Below, one piece after another: positions 48,308-55,274 of a stretch of DNA of 55,274 bases (position 1 is the stretch's first letter; each line of letters starts with the position of its first letter). The stretch spans positions 1 through 55,274 of the forward strand of contig NZ_PVNL01000079.1 of the NCBI RefSeq assembly GCF_002994635.1. The letters are read 5' to 3'. The stretch is from Enhygromyxa salina. Lineage in GTDB: Bacteria; Myxococcota_A; Polyangia; Nannocystales; Nannocystaceae. A program made the position numbers and the translations under genes. The notes under the pieces were generated by a model. That model searched no databases and was not told the origin of the DNA. It worked only from the letters and a program-made list of their open reading frames with translations.

Positions 48308-49675
48308 TCAGCCGCGCTGGTCGAGCAGCCTGTGCAGCTCGCCGATCGCCTGGTCTGGATCGCCGGTCATCGAGACCGGTTGATTGGCGTAGCGGCTGTC
48401 GAAGCCCAACCGCTGCTCGTGGTAGCCCGCCTTGAACTCGGTGAACTTGAGCCCATGGGCGGTCGAGACCACGACCACCCGATCGTCGCGACCGATCGTC
48501 CCCGCCTCGATCAGCTGCTCGAGGCAAGCGAGCGCCACCCCCGTGTGCGGGCACGAGAACAGCCCGGTTCGATCCGCGCGCGCGCTCGCGTTGGCGAGCT
48601 GGGCCTCGCTGGCCTGCAGCACGATCCCGTTGGTCTCGACGATCGCCTTGACGGCCTTGGGCAGGCTCACCGGATCACCGATCTGGATCGCCGACGCCAA
48701 GGTGGGTTGCGCGCTCACGGGCTCGAAGTCGTTCAGGTTCAGCTCGCGCCCCGCCGCCCGCGCCCGCTCGTAGGCCAGGAACAGCGGGTTCGCGGCCTGA
48801 GCCTGGCAGCAGACCAGGCGGGGAGGGGTCGAGATCATGCCCAGCCGCTGCATCTCCAGGAAGCCCTTGGCGATCGCCGACACGTTGCCGAGGTTGCCGC
48901 CGGGGACCAGCACCCAGTCGGGCACCTCCCAGTCGAACTGCTGCACGATCTCGACGGCGATTGTCTTTTGGCCCTCGACCCGCAGCGAGTTCATCGAGTT
49001 GGCCAGGTAGATCCCGCTGTCACCTTTTTCGGTGTCGGTCAGCCGCTGCACAACCCGCATGCAGCCGTCGAAGTCGGTGTCGAGGCTGACGACCAGGGCC
49101 CCGTTGGCGATCGGCTGAACCAGCTGCGCCGCCGTGACCTTGTTCGCGGGCAGCAAGACAATCACGGGGATCCCGGCTGCCGCACCGTAGGCCGCCAGCG
49201 CCGCCGAAGTGTCGCCCGTCGACGCGCACGCGACCGCGCGGATCCCCGCTCCGTCGGCGCGCATCTGCTTGACCGTGGAGACGAGCACGGTCATGCCGAG
49301 ATCCTTGAACGAGCCGGTGTGGCTGGTGCCGCACTGCTTGATCCACAGGTCCGGAACCCCGAGCTGCTCCCCGTAGCGCTCGGCCCAGAACAGGTTGCTG
49401 CCGCCCTCGAACAGCGACACGACGTTGTCCGCGCTGAGCATCGGCTGGACCCACTCCTTCTTGCCCCACACGCCGCTGCCGTAGGGCCAGCTGGTTCGCA
49501 AGAAGCGCTGGTCGAACAGCTGCATCCATGCCGCGGGCGACCGCTTGCCCAGCGCGTCCTCGTCGTGGACGACCTCGAGCAACCCGGCGCACGCGGGACA
49601 CCGATAGATGACCTGAGACAGGGGGTGCTGACCGGGGCAGCCAGCGACGCAGGAGAACCAGGCGCGGTAGGGCAT
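48308..49675 (-). CDS. thrC: Threonine synthase
   Basis: 455 aa. It catalyses O-phosphohomoserine to threonine with pyridoxal phosphate. The N-terminus has CVAGCPGQ and YRCPACAG, a cysteine pattern seen in the longer bacterial class. The PLP lysine lies in GTSHTGSFKDLGMT; the phosphate loop is LVPGGNLGNVSAIAKG, and ACASTGDTSAALAAYGAAAG forms the classic cofactor strand. SLFEGGSNLFWAERYGEQLG is the substrate-side motif. Length and order match threonine synthases of the type II-like group rather than cysteine or threonine dehydratases. No other threonine pathway gene is adjacent. The stop abuts the M48 protease stop. Confidence 0.93.
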   Translation of the reverse strand: MPYRAWFSCVAGCPGQHPLSQVIYRCPACAGLLEVVHDEDALGKRSPAAWMQLFDQRFLRTSWPYGSGVWGKKEWVQPMLSADNVVSLFEGGSNLFWAERYGEQLGVPDLWIKQCGTSHTGSFKDLGMTVLVSTVKQMRADGAGIRAVACASTGDTSAALAAYGAAAGIPVIVLLPANKVTAAQLVQPIANGALVVSLDTDFDGCMRVVQRLTDTEKGDSGIYLANSMNSLRVEGQKTIAVEIVQQFDWEVPDWVLVPGGNLGNVSAIAKGFLEMQRLGMISTPPRLVCCQAQAANPLFLAYERARAAGRELNLNDFEPVSAQPTLASAIQIGDPVSLPKAVKAIVETNGIVLQASEAQLANASARADRTGLFSCPHTGVALACLEQLIEAGTIGRDDRVVVVSTAHGLKFTEFKAGYHEQRLGFDSRYANQPVSMTGDPDQAIGELHRLLDQRG

Positions 49676-49830
49676 GGGCGGGCTCAGTCTAATCGCAGTG
49701 CGGCAGCCCGCCCACGACTCCCGCGCGCTGCGCCTGGTGGCACGCGGCGCGCGTGTGCATGACCCAGTGACCGAAATTGGCTATGCGCTACTTTGCCATG
49801 CGCCGTGGTTTTCGCGAGTATGGGGGTCAC

Positions 49831-50601
49831 ATGCGACTTGGTGAAGCAATTGAACTAGCCCGACGCTACAGATCACACGCGCGGCCCCAGGCCGCATGGT
49901 CGTTCGCCGATCTCCCGACCGTCATTGACGCCCTCACCGAGCGGGGCTCAGCGACGGTCGCTGTCGTCTTGGTGCTCGACCGCGACGGCGCGCTCACCGA
50001 AGCGCTGCCCACCGCCGGTCCTCGGCACGCTCGCGTGTTTCAGCGCAGCCTCTCGCGCAAGCTCGGTGAGCCGTGGCTGGAGTTCGTCGCTCGCTGCGGC
50101 GTCGAGGCCAAGGCGCTGCCGGGTGAGCTCTTGCGAGAATTCGAAGCCGCGTCCGACGAGCTGCTGCTGCCGTCGCCGCACCAGCTGTGGTGGCGGCTGA
50201 CGTGGAACAGCGAGCCCGAGTGGGAGCGCAACTTTGGGCTGAACTTGATCGAGCTCGATGGCGGTGACCCGGGGGATCCGTCGGTTGGGCACGACGCTGC
50301 CGGGATCCGGTACTTGTTCCGCCATGAGCATGACGACTCTCCGCTTGGGCGGCATCTGTTTGATCATGCGGAGCAGCTGTGCGCTGAGCTGGATCGTGTT
50401 CGTGGGTCGTTGATGGAGTTTGTGCGGGGGCGGGACGAGTCGTCGGTGCCGGAGCTCGAGGCGTTCACGCTGCGGGATGCGGGCGAGCGCGAGTTCGAGG
50501 TGGTTGCGTACTTGCGTCACGCTGCGGGTGGGTACTCGGAGGTGCGGCTCGAGGACTTCGCGCCGGTCGAGTCGCGGTTGGTGTCTGCGATCCCGGGTTA
50601 G
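49831..50601 (+). CDS. Hypothetical protein
   Basis: 256 aa from ATG 49831, which has GGGGG six bases upstream; an in-frame ATG at 49777 lacks one. No signal peptide or membrane segment. The sequence contains MRLGEAIELARRYRSHARPQ, VVLVLDRDGALTEALPTAG, then an acidic middle with QLWWRLTWNSEPEWERNFGL and a helix-rich LGRHLFDHAEQLCAELDRVR, ending with FEVVAYLRHAAGGYSEVRL. I do not recognise the family. It stands alone between thrC (divergent) and a convergent lipoprotein gene. Confidence 0.75.
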   Translation: MRLGEAIELARRYRSHARPQAAWSFADLPTVIDALTERGSATVAVVLVLDRDGALTEALPTAGPRHARVFQRSLSRKLGEPWLEFVARCGVEAKALPGELLREFEAASDELLLPSPHQLWWRLTWNSEPEWERNFGLNLIELDGGDPGDPSVGHDAAGIRYLFRHEHDDSPLGRHLFDHAEQLCAELDRVRGSLMEFVRGRDESSVPELEAFTLRDAGEREFEVVAYLRHAAGGYSEVRLEDFAPVESRLVSAIPG

Positions 50602-50650
50602 GTTAGGGGCCTGCCTGGGTCCCTACCGTGCTAGCTGCCCACCCACGTTC

Positions 50651-51499
50651 TCATTGCCGCACGCAGTAGAGCGGCAGCATCAGCTCGCACGCCTCGCTGC
50701 ATTGTCCGCTGGTCGACCACGCGTCGACGCTCTTGGCGTTGCCCACGTTGCCGATCTCGTCCATCTCGGGGGAGGACGCCCACTCCCCGCAGGTGTCGCC
50801 GCCCCACGAGCCTGCGTTGTCGGTTCCGGTCCAGACCGCGAAGTCGAGCTGGCAGCTTGGCGCGGCCGCAGGCTCGATCGGCGCGCCGGTCTCGTCGAGA
50901 TCGATCGGCACATTGAGCTGACCATCGATGAGATCCTGCCAGTTGTGGGCGATGATCTTGCCGTCGCGGCGCACGTAGGGGCCGACATGGCTGTGGAAAC
51001 TGGCCGCTCCCACGTTGGTGGTGCTCAGCCACGCCAAGTAGTCGCCGGGTAGCCGGGCCTCGCTCGCGTGTGTCTGACACAGCTCGTGGGCCATCTCGAG
51101 GCCACCGAGTCCGCCGACAGTCGGGGTCGAGGTCACGAAGATGTACTTGCTCTCGACGCAGCCGTCGAAGGCACACACCTCGTGCTGCCCGCATGGCGCA
51201 CCACAGTCGCCGCAGTTGTTGGGATCCTTGTCGAGGTCCACGCACTGGCCCTCGCAGTCGCTGAGCGGTGGCGGGCACGGGGAGTCGCCATCGCCGTCGC
51301 CGCTCTCGCTCTCGCCGTCGCCGTCGCCGTCGCCGTTCGCCTCGCCGCTCTCACCGTCGTGGTCGCCGTCACCATCGCCGTCGCTCCGCGTGTCACCGAG
51401 TTCGGCCCGGGTCTCGGCCTCGCGCTCATCGAAGGCCGGGTTGGGCAACGTGCAGCCAGCGATCGAGACCGCGGCGACAAAGCTGGCTGCGCGTGCCAT
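50651..51499 (-). CDS. Lipoprotein with Asp-Gly linker, disulphide module and DUF1554/endostatin-like domain
   Basis: 282 aa from ATG 51499. Lipobox IAGC (Cys16), a linker of SDGDGDGDHDGESGE type, then a cysteine module CVDLDKDPNNCGDCGAPC found in many myxobacterial surface proteins. The rest resembles the DUF1554 endostatin-like lipoprotein domain: GLEMAHELCQTHASEARLPG, DYLAWLSTTN, VWTGTDNAGSWGGDTC and the final LPLYCVRQ. In Leptospira such proteins (Len family) bind host factors; here a surface-binding role is a guess. Start could also be the upstream ATG at 51511. Confidence 0.87.
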   Translation of the reverse strand: MARAASFVAAVSIAGCTLPNPAFDEREAETRAELGDTRSDGDGDGDHDGESGEANGDGDGDGESESGDGDGDSPCPPPLSDCEGQCVDLDKDPNNCGDCGAPCGQHEVCAFDGCVESKYIFVTSTPTVGGLGGLEMAHELCQTHASEARLPGDYLAWLSTTNVGAASFHSHVGPYVRRDGKIIAHNWQDLIDGQLNVPIDLDETGAPIEPAAAPSCQLDFAVWTGTDNAGSWGGDTCGEWASSPEMDEIGNVGNAKSVDAWSTSGQCSEACELMLPLYCVRQ

Positions 51500-51567
51500 C
51501 GCCGGGATCATAGCGTGCTCCGCTCATCGGCGACGTCGACTTTCCGGCGCTGGATGGGTTGGGAGGG

Positions 51568-53187
51568 CTAATCGAGCAGCAGCTCGCCGTAGCCCGGGGC
51601 GTAGAGGTCCAACAGCGGGCCGTAGGTGTCCGTGGTTTCGCGCAGCACCGTCCGCGCCTGACCCGGCTGGTCTGCATCGACCACGCCGAGCTCGAGCCTG
51701 TCGACCCAGTCGTAGGTGTAGAACACGCGCCCGTCGAGGGGCGAGTAGGCGAGCTGCTCGAAGCCCGCGCCGTCTTGGAAGGCGACCAACGGCTCGAGCT
51801 CGTTGGGCCCCGCCGGATCCCACAGCGACAGCGTCCTTGCCTCCCGAACCAACACCCGCTCGCCGAACTGGTGGACCTCCAGTCCGTACCCTGCGTAGGG
51901 CATCATCACCGCCGAGGGGCTGACCTCGCGCGTCTCTACGTCGAAGCGGATGACCATCAGCGCTTCGTCCTCGCCCTTCCAGGTCGCCCAGTCGTTGCCG
52001 ACGTACATGGGAGTGTCCCGGGCTCCTTGCGGGTCGGTGAACTGCGGGAACGGGACCTCGCCTTCGAGCAGGAGGTCCTGGTAGCCGACGTAGGAGAAGC
52101 TGACGACCGAGTTCGTCACGAAGCCGAAGCAGCCCGTGGGAGAGAGCTTCCACCTGCTGCTGAGGCCGAAGTCGACGAGCGTCTGATCGTGGATGACCCG
52201 CCCCTCGTCATCGAACCGAAGCAGCAGCGTCGACCGGTCGGCCTCCTGGGCGATGGCACACTTTCCGTCGCTCGAGAACTGCCAGCGAAGCAGACCTTCG
52301 ATGTTGGACGCGTGGTGGTGCAGCTCCTCGAGCGTGGGCTCGGGCCAGCTGTCGAGCTCGATCGCGTAGAGCCGCTCGTTCCAGGTCCCGGTCTCGGCGT
52401 CGAGGCGCTCGACGGAGATGTCGACGCGCGCCGGGAGAGCCCGGAGCTCCCGGAGATCCGCGCCTACGGGGAGCTCGGCGAACACCAGCGCCTCGCTCGG
52501 TCCGTTGGCGCCGAGACGGACGGCCCCCAGCTGGATGCGGTCCGCGTTCGTACCCGTGCTCGTGAACACGAGGTAGTCGGAGTCGCTCGAGAAGCCGAGT
52601 ATCTCGATGCTGTCTGCGCTCGCCAGCTCTGTCGGCTCGCCGACGCCAGCTTCGGATAGGGGATGGAGCGCGAGCGTCCGCTGGCCCTCGCCGTCGACGC
52701 GGGCGAGGTACCGGCCGTCGGGGGCGAAACGTGCGACGGGGTTGTGGCCCGCGAGCGGCACGGGCACCGTGGGAGCCCGAGCGAGATCGACCAGGAACTG
52801 GGACCCGTCGCCCTGTAGCTCGGCAGCGTCGCCGTTTTCAAACTCGTACAACACCCAGCTCGAGTTCGGCGCGCGCTCGACCAAGAGGTCGCCGCGCGAC
52901 ACATCCGACGTGGTGACCACGGACAGGTCGAGCGCCCCCGGCAGGGAGACGTCTGCGAGCGCCATTTGCCCGACGAAGGTCGGGGTGAGGTTGTCGAACC
53001 GGACGATGGTTCCGAGCTGCAACACGAGGTTCCCGGACGGCTCGGGGTCCTCGAGCAGCGGGTCGTCCTCGAACGGGTCCTCGACCGGGTCCCCGGCCTC
53101 GACCCCGGGCTCGTCGCTGCACCCGGCGAGCGCGAGCACGGCGAGCCAAGCCAGGACCAGGGGCCTGCGAGTCAGGGGGAGCATCAT
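51568..53187 (-). CDS. Lipoprotein with TolB-like beta-propeller, unknown function
   Basis: 539 aa from ATG 53187 (a second Met follows at once). Lipobox LAGC (Cys23), then an acidic linker (EDPFEDDPLLEDPEPSG). The body repeats strands of propeller type: VARFAPDGRYLARVDGEGQR, ILGFSSDSDYLVFTSTGTN, LRWQFSSDGKCAIAQEADRS, AYSPLDGRVFYTYDWVDRLE, each with the SxDG or PDG turn of TolB/WD40-like blades. It ends with a conserved-looking GYGELLLD. Predicted to sit in the outer membrane or periplasm; ligand and role are unknown. The open frame continues upstream to 53385 but that region lacks coding character. Confidence 0.83.
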   Translation of the reverse strand: MMLPLTRRPLVLAWLAVLALAGCSDEPGVEAGDPVEDPFEDDPLLEDPEPSGNLVLQLGTIVRFDNLTPTFVGQMALADVSLPGALDLSVVTTSDVSRGDLLVERAPNSSWVLYEFENGDAAELQGDGSQFLVDLARAPTVPVPLAGHNPVARFAPDGRYLARVDGEGQRTLALHPLSEAGVGEPTELASADSIEILGFSSDSDYLVFTSTGTNADRIQLGAVRLGANGPSEALVFAELPVGADLRELRALPARVDISVERLDAETGTWNERLYAIELDSWPEPTLEELHHHASNIEGLLRWQFSSDGKCAIAQEADRSTLLLRFDDEGRVIHDQTLVDFGLSSRWKLSPTGCFGFVTNSVVSFSYVGYQDLLLEGEVPFPQFTDPQGARDTPMYVGNDWATWKGEDEALMVIRFDVETREVSPSAVMMPYAGYGLEVHQFGERVLVREARTLSLWDPAGPNELEPLVAFQDGAGFEQLAYSPLDGRVFYTYDWVDRLELGVVDADQPGQARTVLRETTDTYGPLLDLYAPGYGELLLD

Positions 53188-53458
53188 GGGGTTAGTGCCA
53201 CGGCGCCAGCGATCGATCAGCGCCGCGCCGGATCTTCGGCATCGCGCACCCATCCAAGGTCGACCGCGTTGATCCAGCAGTCGCTGCAGCGCGCAAGTCG
53301 AGGCCCCGCCGACCCCGGCCGTCGCCAACGTGTCTCCAAGCGCGGGAGCGTCTCGAGGACGCTCGGCCCAAGCGCGAACACCCACCCGCGTGGTGCACGC
53401 GAATGCTCGGGCCGCAAAAAACGAACGGGACTGGCGCGAACGCGGACTGTGCTTTCAA

Positions 53459-54022
53459 ATGTCTCACGTCACGCTACGCCTCACCCGTTGCACGCTCCTC
53501 GCCCACAAGCCGACCAAACTCCTCGGATGGGGGGTCATCTCCGCGGTCGCCTACGATGGGAAGGATGGAATCAGGCCGGTCGCCGCAATACCGGCGATCA
53601 AATTCGCCCGCAAACTGAAGACGAAGCGTGTGGATTTCCTCCACACGACGCCCGGAGCGGGCGGCGACGGCTTGCTCATCGCGTCCTTCGACGCGCCCCC
53701 CAAAGCCCTCGGCTGGGTCGCCACGCTCACGCTCACGGACACGGCGAAGCAGGCCGCGAAGGTCATCAGCGCCGTCTCCGAGGCGGCCGGGACGATCGTC
53801 AGCGGGGTCCCGGGTTCCGGCCAGCTCGCTGGCACCCTCTTCAAGGCAGCGGGCGGTCTCGCCATGGCGATTGGTGATATCGTCGGTGCTCGCGTGGTTG
53901 GAACCTGCGTGGGCTCCGAGATTGACGACGAGGATCTGAGCCGAGACTGGGACGCGGCGTTCACCAATTTCAAGACCCGGTTCGAGATCAGCTACGACAT
54001 CGAGGGCGCCCCGAGCACCTGA
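53459..54022 (+). CDS. Hypothetical protein with a glycine/alanine-rich hydrophobic centre
   Basis: 187 aa from ATG 53459; no clear ribosome site, and upstream codons look non-coding. The N-terminal third is beta-rich (VTLRLTRCTLLAHKPTKLLG; WVATLTLTDTAKQAAKV). The centre SEAAGTIVSGVPGSGQLAGT followed by LFKAAGGLAMAIGDIVGARV could be an amphipathic or membrane-inserting segment, which is a feature of some pore-forming toxins. The C-terminus is acidic (GSEIDDEDLSRDWDAAF). No family is recognised. It is followed after 69 bases by another unknown gene on the same strand. Confidence 0.72.
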   Translation: MSHVTLRLTRCTLLAHKPTKLLGWGVISAVAYDGKDGIRPVAAIPAIKFARKLKTKRVDFLHTTPGAGGDGLLIASFDAPPKALGWVATLTLTDTAKQAAKVISAVSEAAGTIVSGVPGSGQLAGTLFKAAGGLAMAIGDIVGARVVGTCVGSEIDDEDLSRDWDAAFTNFKTRFEISYDIEGAPST

Positions 54023-54091
54023 GGCGAGGATCCGGAGGGCCGCGCGACGGTCCCCTTCTTTCGATCTCACCATCCGATCTCGAGGGTCCCA

Positions 54092-55072
54092 ATGCAGGAT
54101 TCTAACGCTCCATCTTCGCCGGACGGGGGACCGTCCGGCGTCCAAGCACCGCCGCGAGGCAAGTTCTCATGGTTGGCCTTGCTCGGTGGCGTTGCTACTG
54201 GACTAGGGATCGCGTTGTCGACCTACGGCTGGTTCGAAACTCGAGCCGATATTCGGCTCGAGGTCAATTCTCTGAAGATCGTGCGAGCAAATCCCAGCCT
54301 CAAGATGCTGGAGTCGCTGCCGGAGTATCCAGCCCTGAAGTACAATTTCATGCGAGAGGATATTGCTGCGCGGAAGTCACTCGCCGATATGCACCTGGCA
54401 GAGAAGGCGCTGCGCGAGGCAAATGCCCCCGACCGCCCGCGGCCCTTCGAGCGTCCGCAGGCGAACCGAACCCCCACATTGCCCCCGATCACCACCGTCG
54501 AAGGGCGAATATTTCTCGACGAATCAGCCCGACAGCGATGGATCGAGGAGGCGTCTGCGCTCGCCGACGACACGCGAAAGGTGACGGGTGAGAAGAAGCT
54601 CGCCTTCGATCGCATCTTCAAACACCTCGAGGAGATGCGGAGGTATGTCGTGGGCGCGGGTTCTGAGATGTCCGATGGGAACACGTTCGCGAACGTTGCG
54701 AAGGAGATGAAGAAAGCCGTTGACGTCGGGGGGAAGGAGGGTGAGTCTCTAGCTGCGCTGAGGAAGCAGGCTGAGCTGCCTCAAACAAAAGAGCTCGAGC
54801 AAGAGCTCTACTTTAAAATCCATGCCCTCGACTGTAGCAGTTGGCCATATATCATCCATGACATCGTATGTGCAGAGCTGGAGATTATAAACTCGTATCC
54901 CGCTCAGTGCCAAGGCTACTACGAGAACCCCGACTATGGTGTCGACTATGACGCGGCTCTCGTCGAGTGTCTGCCGCCCCTGGTGTCAAGGCTACAGGCG
55001 CTCATCCTGAACGAGCGAGAGGCGAAAGGGACGATCTCCCTCGACCTCTCCACTAGATCTGCCCCAGTTTGA
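54092..55072 (+). CDS. Membrane-anchored hypothetical protein whose 3' end runs into an IS element
   Basis: 326 aa. Ser/Pro/Gly-rich start, one membrane helix (about 27-46, LALLGGVATGLGIALSTYGW), then a mostly helical domain with long charged stretches (LADMHLAEKALREANAPDRP; EEMRRYVVGAGSEMSDGN) and four or five cysteines near the end (LDCSSWPYIIHDIVCAELE; CQGYYENPDYGVDYDAALVEC). The final codons and the TGA at 55070-55072 lie in the left end of an IS3-type element, so the natural C-terminus is probably lost or altered. GC and codon usage are lower than in neighbours, suggesting acquired DNA. Function is unknown. Confidence 0.75.
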   Translation: MQDSNAPSSPDGGPSGVQAPPRGKFSWLALLGGVATGLGIALSTYGWFETRADIRLEVNSLKIVRANPSLKMLESLPEYPALKYNFMREDIAARKSLADMHLAEKALREANAPDRPRPFERPQANRTPTLPPITTVEGRIFLDESARQRWIEEASALADDTRKVTGEKKLAFDRIFKHLEEMRRYVVGAGSEMSDGNTFANVAKEMKKAVDVGGKEGESLAALRKQAELPQTKELEQELYFKIHALDCSSWPYIIHDIVCAELEIINSYPAQCQGYYENPDYGVDYDAALVECLPPLVSRLQALILNEREAKGTISLDLSTRSAPV

Positions 55073-55274
55073 TGGACACCTCCGGAAGAAGGAAACTGGA
55101 GGACAAGCACCGTGCCACGCAAGAAACGCAGGACATTTACACCGCAACAGAAGGCCGAGGCCGTCAAGATCTGCCAGCGGTCAAGCAAGCCGATCTCTCA
55201 GGTGGCTCGAGATCTCGACCTTCCTGAGGGCGCGCTCAGGAACTGGGTGAACCAGGCGAAGGTCGACGAAGGCG
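55056..55274 (+). mobile_element. Left end of an IS3-family insertion sequence
   Basis: The stretch beginning near 55056 (TCTGCCCCAGTTTGATGGAC) resembles IS3-type terminal inverted repeats, and a transposase orfA starts 55 bases later. The exact outer boundary cannot be fixed because the other end is beyond the window. Confidence 0.7.
55112..55274 (+). CDS. IS3-family transposase OrfA, partial
   Basis: GTG start with GGAGG upstream. The 54 codons present read MPRKKRRTFTPQQKAEAVKI, then ISQVARDLDLPEGALRNWVN, the helix-turn-helix of IS3/IS911 OrfA (HTH_Tnp_1) that binds the terminal repeats. In this family OrfA is joined to the OrfB integrase by a -1 frameshift; both the shift site and OrfB lie outside the window. 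The reading frame is intact as far as it goes. Confidence 0.9.
   Translation, partial: MPRKKRRTFTPQQKAEAVKICQRSSKPISQVARDLDLPEGALRNWVNQAKVDEG

Overview
The window is high-GC DNA with strongly GC-biased third codon positions. It reads like a myxobacterium of the Nannocystineae type (Nannocystis, Plesiocystis or Enhygromyxa relatives). The basis is gene content: about eleven predicted lipoproteins, several with Asp-Gly or Ser/Thr/Asp linkers after the lipobox, a DWG-type Ser/Thr kinase with the N-terminal module common in myxobacteria and planctomycetes, a TIGR02996-like protein, and a cysteine-rich 'NCGDCG' lipoprotein. The taxon is an inference, not a database result. No rRNA, tRNA or CRISPR array was recognised.

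Left third (1-21.4 kb). A disrupted GspG-like gene with an in-frame amber codon is followed by an evolved VgrG whose C-terminus carries a zinc-metallopeptidase motif, and by two co-directional genes of unknown family that are candidates for immunity or accessory proteins. A V4R/STAS regulator, a membrane iron-sulphur protein coupled to a propeller-like lipoprotein, a Ser/Thr kinase and the type VI ATPase ClpV come next. VgrG, ClpV and possibly the kinase point to a type VI secretion system whose structural genes lie outside the window. A compact two-gene cassette, a DUF262 protein plus a complete HipA kinase with no HipB, sits directly downstream of clpV. It has more relaxed codon usage and palindromes upstream, and is the best candidate here for an undescribed toxin-antitoxin or defence system. 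A GNAT acetyltransferase and a GST resembling animal GDAP1 follow.

Middle (21.4-38.4 kb). This is mostly envelope and secreted proteins: small and large lipoproteins, a metzincin-like protease with a lectin-like C-terminus, a short WYL regulator convergent with a GST, a luciferase-like monooxygenase, a TIGR02996-type protein with an in-frame leucine-rich-repeat remnant behind its stop, an EGF/toroid lipoprotein, a Grx4/HesB-like/rhodanese fusion, and a BlaI/BlaR1-type repressor-protease pair with two clear dyad operators.

Right third (38.4-55.3 kb). A polyprenyl-phosphate sugar transferase, a large hydrolase/acyl-CoA-synthetase fusion of the Rv1683 type, three tandem AIM24 paralogues divergent from a membrane M48 protease with tandem-repeat N-terminus, threonine synthase, two more lipoproteins, and two unknown genes. 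The last unknown gene ends inside the left end of an IS3-type element, whose orfA runs off the window.
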